Shown piece by piece: positions 7,756 through 16,048 of a stretch of DNA of 55,523 nucleotides (its first letter is position 1; each line of letters starts with the position of its first letter). The DNA comes from Kocuria sp. (GTDB taxonomy: Bacteria > Actinomycetota > Actinomycetes > Actinomycetales > Micrococcaceae). Position numbers and translations under genes: made by a program. The stretch spans positions 1 through 55,523 of the forward strand of contig NZ_JAUMTZ010000012.1 in the NCBI RefSeq assembly GCF_030530945.1, given 5' to 3'. The notes beneath the pieces were generated by a model. It was not told where the DNA came from. It worked only from the letters and a program-made list of their open reading frames with translations, and made no database searches.

Positions 7756-8953
7756 GACCACTGTGCTGAGGGAGACCTCCCGCCCGCAGGACGCGGAGCA
7801 GGAGCGCGCGGAGCGCAACGCCGCCCGCGCCGAGGCCGTGGCCCGCGTGGCCCGGGAGCACGCGTCCGACGTGGACGCCGAGGGCCGCTTCCCGCGGGAG
7901 GCGATCGACGAGGCCCGCGCCCAGGGTCTGCTGGCCGCGCCCATGAGCGAGGCGGACGGCGGGCTGGGCTACAGCATCACCGAGCTGTGCCGGATGCTGG
8001 AGCGCGTGGGCCGCGAGTGCACGTCCACCGCCATGATCCTGGCGATGCACCACTCGCAGACCCTGTGCCTGACCCGCCACGCGGACACCGACTACCTGCA
8101 CGAGTTCACCCGCCGGGTGGCCTCGGAGGGTCTGCTGCTGGCCTCGGCCACCACCGAGGTCAACATCGGCGGGGACACCCGCACCTCCACGTGCGCGGTG
8201 CGCCCGCTCGGCGAGGGCCGCGTGCACCTGCACAAGACCTGCCCCGTGATCTCCTACGGCGCGTACGCGGACGCGATCCTGGTGACCGCGCGCCGCAGCG
8301 AGGACGCGGCGTCGAGCGACCAGGTGGTGCTCGTGGTCGAGGCGGCGGACCTGCAGCTGGAGCGCCAGCGCGGCTGGGACGCCCTGGGGATGCGCGGCAC
8401 GTGCTCGGAGTCCTTCGAGCTGGACGCCACCACCCGCGAGGACGCCATGTTCCGCACGCTGTTCGAGACCATCTCGGCGCAGACCATGCTGCCCGGTGCC
8501 CACTGCCTGTGGGCCTCCGCGTGGCTCGGGATGGCCACCCAGGCCGGGCTCACCGCCCGCTCCGTGGTGCAGAAGGCCGCGCGCAAGACCCCGGGGACCA
8601 CCCCGCCGTCCGCGCTGCGCCTGGCCGAGCTGGAGGTCCAGCTGCAGGCCATGACCGACGTGGTCCGTTCCTCCGTGGCCCGCTACGAGGCGGCGTACGA
8701 CGATCCCGCCGCGTGCGAGTCCATGCAGTTCGCGATCGCCATGAACACCCTGAAGGTCTCCGGCGCGGAAGCGGTCCGGAAGATCGTGGGGGACGCCATG
8801 GTGATCGTGGGCATCACCGGCTTCGCCAACCAGTCGCCGGTGAGCCTGGCCCGTCTGTACCGGGACAGCATCGGCCCGTCCGTGATGGTCAACAACGACC
8901 GGATCCTGCAGCACACCGCCACCATGCAACTCGTCTCGAGGGGACAGCGATGA
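7748..8953 (+). CDS. Acyl-CoA dehydrogenase homologue acting on carrier-bound substrate
   Basis: FAD-dependent acyl-CoA dehydrogenase fold of 401 residues: helical N-domain with PMSEADGGLGYS (65-76), beta domain with LLASATTEVNIGGD (129-143), and C-terminal helical domain. At the place where medium/short-chain enzymes carry the catalytic glutamate (YEG-T near the C-terminus), this protein reads LYRDSIGPSVMVNNDR (370-385), so the usual base is absent; a base elsewhere, as in isovaleryl-CoA dehydrogenase, is possible. The gene overlaps the carrier protein by 8 bp and the ligase by 4 bp. By analogy with prolyl-carrier-protein oxidases of pyrrole biosynthesis, it may oxidise an aminoacyl thioester on the adjacent carrier protein. 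Substrate is inferred, family is clear. Confidence 0.9.
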   Translation: MTETTVLRETSRPQDAEQERAERNAARAEAVARVAREHASDVDAEGRFPREAIDEARAQGLLAAPMSEADGGLGYSITELCRMLERVGRECTSTAMILAMHHSQTLCLTRHADTDYLHEFTRRVASEGLLLASATTEVNIGGDTRTSTCAVRPLGEGRVHLHKTCPVISYGAYADAILVTARRSEDAASSDQVVLVVEAADLQLERQRGWDALGMRGTCSESFELDATTREDAMFRTLFETISAQTMLPGAHCLWASAWLGMATQAGLTARSVVQKAARKTPGTTPPSALRLAELEVQLQAMTDVVRSSVARYEAAYDDPAACESMQFAIAMNTLKVSGAEAVRKIVGDAMVIVGITGFANQSPVSLARLYRDSIGPSVMVNNDRILQHTATMQLVSRGQR

Positions 8954-9891
8954 CCACCACCGACACCCACCAGGACCTGAGCACCATGCAGGACACGTTC
9001 CGCGAGGGGCTCGAGGCCAACGGCTGGCTGCTGCCCACCCTGGGCGACGGCGTCAACGGGCTCGGCCCCCAGGCGGAGGACGTGGTGCAGGGCATCGCGG
9101 CCGCCGCCCGGAAGATCGCCCAGCGCCTCTCCCCGGAGCAGGGCTCGCGGCGGCTGCGCTTCCCGCCGGTCAACGGCACCCGCCTGCTGGAGCGCACCGA
9201 CTACGTGGCGTCCTTCCCGCAGCTGCTGGGGACCATCGCCGCGTTCGAGGGCGACAACAAGGCGCACCGCCAGCTGCTGGCCACCTACGAGGAGCACGGC
9301 GACTGGTCCTCCCAGCTCACCCCCGCGGGCCACGCGCTGGTTCCGGCCGTGTGCCACCCGCTGTACGCGTACCTGGAGGGCTCCGAGGTGGACGGCTCCG
9401 TGTACGAGCTCACGGGTGAGTGCTACCGCCACGAGCCCAGCCCTGACCCCATGCGCTTCGTGACGTTCCGGATGTTCGAGGCCGTGCGCATCGGCACCCC
9501 GGAGCAGGCGCAGGAGCACCGCGAGAAGTGGCTCGCCGCAGGCACGGACCTGCTGCGCGCCCTGGGGCTCACGGTCGAGGCGGACACCGCGAACGACCCG
9601 TTCTTCGGCCGGGCCGGCAAGCTTCTCAGCGCGGGCCAGCGCGAGGCGCAGCTGAAGTACGAGATCCTCACGGAGGTCTACCCGGGCCACCCCACGGCGA
9701 TCGCCTCCGCGAACCTGCACGAGGACCACTTCGGCGAGGCCTTCAGCATGCGCACGCCCGACGGCGCCGTGGCCCACTCCGCGTGCTTCGGCTTCGGCCT
9801 GGAGCGCGTGGCGCTGGCGCTCGCGGCCCGGCACGGCTTCGACGTGACTGCCTGGCCGGCGTCCGTGCGCGAGGAGCTGTCCCTGTCATGA
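8950..9891 (+). CDS. Amino acid:[carrier protein] ligase (SerRS-like)
   Basis: Class II aminoacyl-tRNA synthetase catalytic core without a tRNA-binding arm, 313 residues. Such enzymes, characterised from Bradyrhizobium and Agrobacterium, activate small amino acids (Gly or Ala) with ATP and load them on phosphopantetheine of a small carrier protein. Zinc ligands expected from that family are present: Cys135 (VPAVCHP), Glu177 (RMFEAV) and Cys279 (SACFGFG). Motif 2 is GECYRHEPSPDPMRF (156-170) and motif 3 is GFGLERVALAL (281-291). The atypical-SerRS tRNA-binding N-domain is missing, so tRNA charging is not expected. The ATG is set by a 4-bp overlap with the dehydrogenase gene. Which amino acid is used cannot be read from sequence. 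Confidence 0.93.
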   Translation: MTTTDTHQDLSTMQDTFREGLEANGWLLPTLGDGVNGLGPQAEDVVQGIAAAARKIAQRLSPEQGSRRLRFPPVNGTRLLERTDYVASFPQLLGTIAAFEGDNKAHRQLLATYEEHGDWSSQLTPAGHALVPAVCHPLYAYLEGSEVDGSVYELTGECYRHEPSPDPMRFVTFRMFEAVRIGTPEQAQEHREKWLAAGTDLLRALGLTVEADTANDPFFGRAGKLLSAGQREAQLKYEILTEVYPGHPTAIASANLHEDHFGEAFSMRTPDGAVAHSACFGFGLERVALALAARHGFDVTAWPASVREELSLS

Positions 9892-10970
9892 CCACCATCA
9901 CCGAGGACCGCGGGGCCCCGGCGACGGGCGAGGACACCGGCTCGCCGTTCGGCGACGCCGTCCTGGCCGTCCGCGGCTGCGAGACGCTCACCGCGGCGGA
10001 CGCGCCGCGCTCCGTGCTGCACGACCCGGCGGAGCCGTGGTCACCCACCAACTGCTACATGGACGTGTGGATCGGGCTCACCGCGGTGCTCGGGCTGGAC
10101 CCGGTCCCCATGCTGGGGGCCGCGTTCGCCGCGGACTTCCTGGGGGACCAGTGGGAGTTCCTCAAACCCCGCCAGGAGGACATCGAGTCGCTCTACGGCC
10201 TCACGGTCGGGGAGTACGACACGTGGCGCCCCCTGGGAGAGCATCTGCAGTGCGCGATGTCCCGCGGGGACGCCCTGATCGTGGAGGTGGACGCGTTCCA
10301 CCTCCCGGACACCGCGGGCGTCTCCTACGGGACGAGCCACACCAAGACGTCCATCGTGCCGCTGCGCCTGGACCCCGCGGCCGGGGAGCTGGTGTACCTG
10401 CACAACGACGGCGTGCACGTGCTGCGCGGGGAGGACCTGGAGAACACCCTGGGTCCGGGGGCCCGCTCGGGCGTGGTTCCCTACCCGTACGTGGAGCTGG
10501 TGCGGGTGCAGGGGATGCACGCGCAGGACCCGCAGGAGCTGTGGCGCCGCGGCGTGGAGCTCGCCAGGGCCCACGTGCGCCGCGCTCCGGCTGTGAGCCC
10601 CGCGCAGCGCCTCGTGGCGGCCATCCGGGCGGAGCTGCCCGTGCTCGCCGAGCGCGGCATGGACTACTTCCACGCGTACTCGTTCGCCACCACCCGCCAG
10701 GCGGGTCTCACCGCCGGGCTGGCCGCGCACGCGTGCCGCTACCTGGCGGAGGGCGCCGAGCGCTGGCCCAGCGACCTGGCCGTCCTGGAGCTGCGGGAGG
10801 CGGCCGAGTCCCTGGACTCCGCGGCGGCCGCCGCGAAGACCCTGCAGTTCCAGCTGGCGCGGGTGGCACGGGGGCGGACCCCGCGCATCGACGCGTCCGC
10901 CGCCGAGTTCGTGGGCGGGTACGACACCGGCATGCAGTGCCTGCGCGACGCGGTGGGCATGGGGGAGTGA
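9888..10970 (+). CDS. DUF1839 family protein, possible aminoacyl transferase
   Basis: A 360-residue protein matching the uncharacterised DUF1839 family, which is often found beside amino acid:[carrier protein] ligases. Diagnostic segments are SPTNCYMDVWIGLTAVLGLDP (split here around Cys56), GDQWEFLKP (86-94), HLPDT (138-142), SHTKTSIVPL (150-159) and YLHNDGVHVL. Cys56 and His151 could be a papain-like pair; this recalls BtrH, the enzyme that moves an acyl group from a carrier protein to an aminoglycoside, but homology to BtrH is my inference. No signal peptide or membrane helix. ATGA overlap with the ligase and 1-bp TGATG overlap with the glycosidase make tight coupling likely. A role in unloading the carrier protein onto an acceptor would fit. 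Confidence 0.8.
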   Translation: MTTITEDRGAPATGEDTGSPFGDAVLAVRGCETLTAADAPRSVLHDPAEPWSPTNCYMDVWIGLTAVLGLDPVPMLGAAFAADFLGDQWEFLKPRQEDIESLYGLTVGEYDTWRPLGEHLQCAMSRGDALIVEVDAFHLPDTAGVSYGTSHTKTSIVPLRLDPAAGELVYLHNDGVHVLRGEDLENTLGPGARSGVVPYPYVELVRVQGMHAQDPQELWRRGVELARAHVRRAPAVSPAQRLVAAIRAELPVLAERGMDYFHAYSFATTRQAGLTAGLAAHACRYLAEGAERWPSDLAVLELREAAESLDSAAAAAKTLQFQLARVARGRTPRIDASAAEFVGGYDTGMQCLRDAVGMGE

Positions 10971-13900
10971 TGACGGCTCCGGAAGACGTGCTGGCCCGCG
11001 CCGCGTGGACGCTGCACCGCTCGGGTGTCCAGGACGAGCACTCCGAGCTGCTGGCGGACGGGATCGCGGCCCGCGTCCCGGGGACGGTCTCGGGGGCCCT
11101 GCGGGACGCCCTCGGGGCGGACACCGTGGACGCGGTGCTGCACGCGGGCTCGGACGACGCCGTGTGGGAGTACCGCACGCGGGTCACCACCGCGGGCGGA
11201 CCCCACCGGTTCACGTCCACCGGGATCGCCACGGTGGCGCGCCTGCTCGTGGCCGGGCGGCCGGTGCACTCCTCGGACACCGCCTTCACACCGTGGGACG
11301 TCACGGTCGAGCTCCCCGCGGGGGAGTGCGAGCTCGTCCTGCGGCTGCTGCCCCTGGCCTCCGTGCCGGTGCCCCGCAGACCCCGCGCCCGCTTCCTCTC
11401 GCCCCTGGTCCCGGACCGCTCGATGCGCTGGCGGCGCACGCCGCTCACCGGAGCCATCGACTGGCCCGGGGCCCGGCCCGTGCTGGGCCCGTGGGGCGGC
11501 CTGAGCGCGCGTCCCGCGGCACCGGCGCTCGCGGCGGGCCCCGCGGCGTCGTCCCCGGAGCACGCGGACGACGCCGCCGCCGCGCCCGCTCCGGCGCCCG
11601 GCGCGCCGTTCTCGGTGCTCACCCGGGTGGACGCCGCCGGTGACGGCGTGCTCACCGTGCTGCTGCCCGCGGCCGAGCTGCCCCGCGAGGGCGCCCCGGC
11701 CGCCGTGACGGTCCGCGTGGGGCAGACCTGCTCCGCGGGTGCGTCCGCACCCGGTGCCACGGGGACCGCCCTGCCCGATGCCGCTGCCTCCGCAGGACGT
11801 GGTCCGGTGGTCGTCGCGGGTTCCGGTTCCGAGGCACCCGCAGGTCCTGCCCCCGCCGTCCCGGGCGCCTCCGCGTCCGGCACCGTGAACCGGGAGGTGC
11901 TCGTGACCGCCGCGGACGCGGACGCCTCCGGGTGCGTTGCGGTGGAGCTCACCGTGCCTCGTCCGGCTCTGTGGTGGCCGCACGGGATGGGCGCGCAGGC
12001 CCTGTACCGCGTGGACGTGGCCCTGGCTGACGCTGCGGACACGGACCGGGACACGGTGACGCACACGGCCACTGCCGGGTTCCGCACTGTGGCCGCCGAA
12101 CCACGGGACGCCACCCGCCGCGGCCTGGCGCTGCGGGTCAACGGTGTTCCCGTGTTCGCCCGCGGTGCGCTCTGGTCCGGCGCGGATCCGTTCGAGGCCG
12201 CGGCGGACCCGGCGCGCGTGCGCGCGGTGCTCACCCGGCTGCGGGACGCGGGGGCCACCATGGTGCGCCTGCCGGGCACGGGCTGCTACGAGGGCGAGGA
12301 CTTCCACCGGGCGTGCGACGAGCTGGGCCTGATGGTCTGGCAGGACGTGGCCCTGGGTCCCCTGGACCCGCCCGACGACCCCGAGTGGCGCGCCGGACTG
12401 CGCCGTGAGGTCCACGCCCTCGCCTCCCGGGTGGCGCCCCACCCGTCCACGGTGGTGCTCTCCGGGGGCACCGAGGTGGTCCAGGCCCCCGTGCTCGCGG
12501 GCAGGCCCGCGGAGCAGTGGGTCTCTCCCGTGCTCCTGGAGGACGTCCCCGCGGCGGTGGGCCGGGCCGGTGCGGACGTGGTGGTCGTGCCGTCCTCGCC
12601 GTGCTCCGACGCCGAGCTGGACGCCGCGCGCGAGGCGTACGACGCCGCTTCCGCACCCTGGCGGTCGCCGCGTGCCGGTTCCGACGACTCTGCCGGGGGT
12701 GCCGCGCAGAGTCGCGCCGGCGCCGCCCTTACGGCGCCCGACGCGGCCTCCGCCGGCGGGGCCGACGCGGCAGCCGGGCAGCCTGCGCCGACCCGCGCGG
12801 ACGGTGAGCAGACGGCGGCGGGGGAGCGGGCGGCGTCGTCCGCCGGGATCCCCGCAGTCTCTCCCGTGGACGCCGCGGACGGTGTCTCCCACTACTTCGG
12901 GGTGGGCGCGTACGGGCGCCCGCTCGAGGACGCGGTGACCCGCGGGGTGCGGTTCGCGGCCGAGTCCCTGGCGTTCGCCGTGCCGCCCGAGCCCGCGGTG
13001 GTGCGCGCGCAGTTCGGTGTGGACGGCCCGCTGGACCGCGAGGCGTCCGCGGAGAGCTGGCGCGCGGGCCTCGCGCACGACCCCGGCGCGGCGTGGACGT
13101 TCGAGGACACCGCCGTGACCTACGTCCACCGGCTGTTCCTGGACCGGGACAGCGATCCGGAGGCAGGCCTGGCCCGGCCCGCCCGTCCCGCGCCCACGAG
13201 TCTCCTGGACAACCACTCGCGGTTGCTGGAGCACGAGCGTGCCGCGATCGCGCACGTGTTCCAGCGGACCTTCGCGCACTGGCGCGCGGAGGAGTCCGCG
13301 TGCCGGGGCGCACTCGTGCTCTCGGCCATGTCCACGGCCCCCGGCGCGGGATGGGGCGTCCTGGACGTCACCGGCAGGCCCACGGCGGCCTGGTACGGCA
13401 TGCGGCGGGCGTGCGCTCCCGTGGCCCTGTGCTTCGTGCCGCGGGGCGGGGACGGGCTCGCGCTGCACGTGTGGAACGACGGTCCGTGCCCGCTGGACGC
13501 CACCGTGCGCCTCACCGTGGCCACCGTGCGGGGCGGGTCCCGGCCTCCGCTGGAGCTGCCCGTCGCCGTGCCTGCCCACGGTGAGGCCGTGCTGCGCGCG
13601 GACCTCGCGGACGGCACCTTCCGCGACCTCGACCACGCCTACGGCTTCGGGGACAGGGAGTACGACGCCGTGTCCGCCGTCCTGCTCGACCGCCACGGCC
13701 ACGAACTGGCCCGGGACGCGCACCTCAGCGGCGGGCCCCGGCGCGACGACCCCGCCGATCCGGGCCTGGACGCCCGCTGGGACCGCGGGCCCGACGGCGC
13801 GTGGCGGGTGGCCGTGGCGGCCGCCGGTCTCGCGCGGTTCGTGGCCCTGGACCTGCCGGTCCCGGTGGGCGCCTCGACGGACGGCGTGTCGCTAGTCGGT

Positions 13901-14164
13901 GCCCCGGAGGTGGGCACCGCGGTCGTGGGCACCGCGCTGGGCGCCGCCGCCGCGGCGGTAGCGACGCAGGACGCCCCGGTGGCCGGGACGGCTACGTGCA
14001 CGTGCTGCCCGGTGAGACCGTGCACCTGCCGGTCACCGGCCGGGTGGACGAGGCGGTGCGCTGCGCCACGCGCGTGCGGGCGCTGGGGACGGACCCGGTG
14101 GCGGTCAGCGAGGACTGACGCCCCGCGGCGGGTGTCGTCCGGTGGTCGCGGCCCCGCCGTGTGA
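10970..14164 (+). CDS. Glycoside hydrolase family 2, beta-mannosidase-like (frameshifted 3' end)
   Basis: GH2 glycosidase with sugar-binding, immunoglobulin-like and TIM-barrel domains. The acid/base glutamate is probably Glu502 (SGGTEVV, where mannosidases have GGNE) and the nucleophile Glu665 in RFAAESLAFA, following HYFGVGAYGRPLEDA, which resembles bacterial beta-mannosidases. Ala/Pro/Gly-rich inserts around residues 180-310 and 565-635 make it longer than the usual ~820 residues. No signal peptide, so it should act in the cytoplasm. The literal frame ends at 14164 (1064 aa), but its last ~60 residues are Cys/Arg-rich nonsense; the -1 frame from about 13980 continues with a proper GH2 ending (YVHVLPGETVHLPVTG) and stops at 14118. 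One base seems missing near 13979-13987. Confidence 0.85.
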   Translation: MTAPEDVLARAAWTLHRSGVQDEHSELLADGIAARVPGTVSGALRDALGADTVDAVLHAGSDDAVWEYRTRVTTAGGPHRFTSTGIATVARLLVAGRPVHSSDTAFTPWDVTVELPAGECELVLRLLPLASVPVPRRPRARFLSPLVPDRSMRWRRTPLTGAIDWPGARPVLGPWGGLSARPAAPALAAGPAASSPEHADDAAAAPAPAPGAPFSVLTRVDAAGDGVLTVLLPAAELPREGAPAAVTVRVGQTCSAGASAPGATGTALPDAAASAGRGPVVVAGSGSEAPAGPAPAVPGASASGTVNREVLVTAADADASGCVAVELTVPRPALWWPHGMGAQALYRVDVALADAADTDRDTVTHTATAGFRTVAAEPRDATRRGLALRVNGVPVFARGALWSGADPFEAAADPARVRAVLTRLRDAGATMVRLPGTGCYEGEDFHRACDELGLMVWQDVALGPLDPPDDPEWRAGLRREVHALASRVAPHPSTVVLSGGTEVVQAPVLAGRPAEQWVSPVLLEDVPAAVGRAGADVVVVPSSPCSDAELDAAREAYDAASAPWRSPRAGSDDSAGGAAQSRAGAALTAPDAASAGGADAAAGQPAPTRADGEQTAAGERAASSAGIPAVSPVDAADGVSHYFGVGAYGRPLEDAVTRGVRFAAESLAFAVPPEPAVVRAQFGVDGPLDREASAESWRAGLAHDPGAAWTFEDTAVTYVHRLFLDRDSDPEAGLARPARPAPTSLLDNHSRLLEHERAAIAHVFQRTFAHWRAEESACRGALVLSAMSTAPGAGWGVLDVTGRPTAAWYGMRRACAPVALCFVPRGGDGLALHVWNDGPCPLDATVRLTVATVRGGSRPPLELPVAVPAHGEAVLRADLADGTFRDLDHAYGFGDREYDAVSAVLLDRHGHELARDAHLSGGPRRDDPADPGLDARWDRGPDGAWRVAVAAAGLARFVALDLPVPVGASTDGVSLVGAPEVGTAVVGTALGAAAAAVATQDAPVAGTATCTCCPVRPCTCRSPAGWTRRCAAPRACGRWGRTRWRSARTDAPRRVSSGGRGPAV
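13979..14118 (+). other. Probable frameshift and displaced C-terminus of GH2 gene
   Basis: From about 13981 the frame one base back encodes GRDGYVHVLPGE and a valine/threonine-rich beta-sandwich end that closes at TGA 14116-14118. The frame coming from the main gene changes here from Ala/Val-rich to Cys/Arg-rich residues. Adding a single G in GGTGG (13979-13982) would join the two frames into a 1049-residue protein. Sequencing error in a G-run, a true mutation, or a slippage site are all possible. Confidence 0.7.
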
Positions 14165-14216
14165 GGCGGCGGTGCGGACCGTGTGGTGTGGAGCGCGGCG
14201 GTGCACGAACGGCGGA

Positions 14217-14241
14217 GGGCGGGACCCGGTGGGTCCCGCCC
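14217..14241. terminator. Bidirectional terminator-like hairpin
   Basis: A perfect 11-bp stem, GGGCGGGACCC with its complement GGGTCCCGCCC and a 3-nt loop, stands between the convergent GH2 and hydrolase genes. There is no T-run, which is common for high-GC actinobacterial terminators. Confidence 0.7.
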
Positions 14242-14266
14242 GCTCTCGTGCCCGCCGCCTGCCGGT

Positions 14267-16048
14267 TCAGCGCCCGGCGGCCGCCAGCCCGGTGACCTCG
14301 TCCACCATGTACCGGGTGAGCGTGTCTCGGGAGGCCGTGGCGAACACGGAGTGGTCCAGGGGGTCCAGGAGCACCACGGCGGAGCGCCCGTCCCGGTGGG
14401 CCTTCGTGACGTGGGCGTACGCGGCGTCGGCGGGGCCGAAGACGGCGGTGACCCGGAGCCCGGGGACCCGGGCTAGGCGGCGCAGTGCGGGCTGGGGGAC
14501 GTCGATGATCCCCAGGGAGGCCGCAAGGGAGTTGATCCGGGGCGAGGCCTCGTGCGCGCGGGTACGGGTGCCGCGCACCACGGCGCGGGCCACGTCGCCC
14601 CCGCGGGAGACCACGGTCCGGGCCAGCGCCCGGGCACGGTCACCGGCGGACACGGCGGCGGTGGCCTCTGCGCCGGAGGGTTCGGTTTCGGTGTCCTGCG
14701 CCGGGGCGGGTGCGCCCTCGCCGGGCATGCGCGGCGCCAGCGGGCCGCTGCGCACCCCCTGGCGCCAGTAGCGCCACGGCTCGCCCTGCCACGCGACGCT
14801 GTTGATCGCGTACAGGCTCAGCCGTCCGGCCACCTCACGGGACAGCTTGGGCGCCGCCGCCACGAGCCCCCATGCGCTCAGGCAGATGCCCGCCGCGGCC
14901 AGGGGCCCGTCGGTGAGCCGCGCCAGGTGCTCCACGAGCTCCCGGCACTCCGCCACGGTGAGCCGCGCGTACGGGTTGGAGTTGCGGGTGCGTTCCGGGT
15001 GCACCAGCTCCCCGGTGTCCGTGCGCTCGGCCATCAGGCACACCGCCCCCGCGGCGGCGGCCAGCAGCTCGGTGCGCAGCCAGAAACCCCCCTCGCCCTC
15101 CATGACGTCCGAACCCGGAGACATCAGCGCGAGCCCCGGTGCGTGCGCGGCACGCCGCACGGGCTCCGCGAGAACGGCGGGCCGGTTCTCCCGGCCGCTG
15201 ACGGTGCGGACCAGCCGCACGGGGACGCCGTGGACGTCCACGGTGAGCTGCTGTGCGGGGCGGGGCCACGCGGCGTCGTCGTGCCCGGCGGCGCCGCGGG
15301 TCGGAGCGTGCTCCCCCAGGGCGGCGAGCACGGCGGGCAGCAGCCCGTCCGGCACGGTGGCCACGCGGGGGTGGACGTCCAGGGGCAGGGGGCCGGTGCT
15401 CTCCTCGGACAGCACGCGGATGCCGCGCCGCACATCGTCGGCGGGCGCGGAGAGGCGCTTGAGCTCGGCGGCCCCCTCCGCGGAGAGCTGCAGGTCCATC
15501 AGCTCGGTGCCGTCCGTGACGCGCGGGGGCAGGTCGGAACCGGCCATGCGCCGCAGCGCGCTCTGGTGGCGCAGCCACTGCTTGCCGGACACCGGCGCCA
15601 TCAGCACGCGCTGCACCCACCCGGAGTCCTCGTCCGCGGCCATGAACGCGCCCGCCACGCTGAAGCCGACGCCGTGCACGGGCTCCCCGGCACCGGCCCA
15701 CTCGCGCACGGCGCGCAGGTCCGCCGCCCACAGCTGGGCGTCGCACGCCACCTCCAGCGTGGGGCTCTGGTTGGTGCCGGACCAGTCGAAGCGCACCACG
15801 CGCCAGCCGTCCGCGGCGAGCGCCCGGGCGGTGTGGACCACGGTGCGATTCATGGTCGCGCGCTCGCGGCCCGGGGGCGCGGCCACCACCACGGTGGCCC
15901 CGCGGGACGGGGCGGCCGGTTCGTGGACGTCCACGGCGAGCCAGCGTTCCCCCGCCGGGATCCAGCCGTGGGTGACGGCGGTGCCCGCGGTGGCCGGTGA
16001 GCCGGCCCTGCGGACGCGCGACAGAAGTGGATGTGACGGCGTGCTCAT
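14267..16048 (-). CDS. Two-domain alpha/beta-hydrolase, paralogue of the 4069 gene
   Basis: A 593-residue paralogue of the protein at 4069-5766. Shared landmarks include RFDWSGTNQS (cf. RIAWSGTSES), APVSGKQWLRHQSALRRMAG (150-169, cf. PVSGAAYLRQYTGLRRMSG), an NPY segment (358-360) and a C-terminal LDHSV. The first half has GVGFSVAGA with Ser130; the second has GICLSAW with Cys389 in the nucleophile position. An Ala/Glu-rich linker lies around 440-500. It is transcribed toward the operon and converges with the GH2 gene, so the two paralogues bracket the carrier-protein cluster. The ATG at 16048 is chosen because GGGGGAGA lies about 6 nt upstream; longer upstream frames lack family similarity. 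Function unknown; thioester hydrolysis or acyl transfer is a reasonable hypothesis. Confidence 0.75.
   Translation of the reverse strand: MSTPSHPLLSRVRRAGSPATAGTAVTHGWIPAGERWLAVDVHEPAAPSRGATVVVAAPPGRERATMNRTVVHTARALAADGWRVVRFDWSGTNQSPTLEVACDAQLWAADLRAVREWAGAGEPVHGVGFSVAGAFMAADEDSGWVQRVLMAPVSGKQWLRHQSALRRMAGSDLPPRVTDGTELMDLQLSAEGAAELKRLSAPADDVRRGIRVLSEESTGPLPLDVHPRVATVPDGLLPAVLAALGEHAPTRGAAGHDDAAWPRPAQQLTVDVHGVPVRLVRTVSGRENRPAVLAEPVRRAAHAPGLALMSPGSDVMEGEGGFWLRTELLAAAAGAVCLMAERTDTGELVHPERTRNSNPYARLTVAECRELVEHLARLTDGPLAAAGICLSAWGLVAAAPKLSREVAGRLSLYAINSVAWQGEPWRYWRQGVRSGPLAPRMPGEGAPAPAQDTETEPSGAEATAAVSAGDRARALARTVVSRGGDVARAVVRGTRTRAHEASPRINSLAASLGIIDVPQPALRRLARVPGLRVTAVFGPADAAYAHVTKAHRDGRSAVVLLDPLDHSVFATASRDTLTRYMVDEVTGLAAAGR

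Noticed and set aside
8950..9891. Calling the class II synthetase-like gene a seryl-tRNA synthetase
   Set aside because: It lacks any tRNA-binding domain, is about 313 residues, keeps the Cys/Glu/Cys zinc site of carrier-protein ligases and overlaps a dehydrogenase gene beside a carrier protein.
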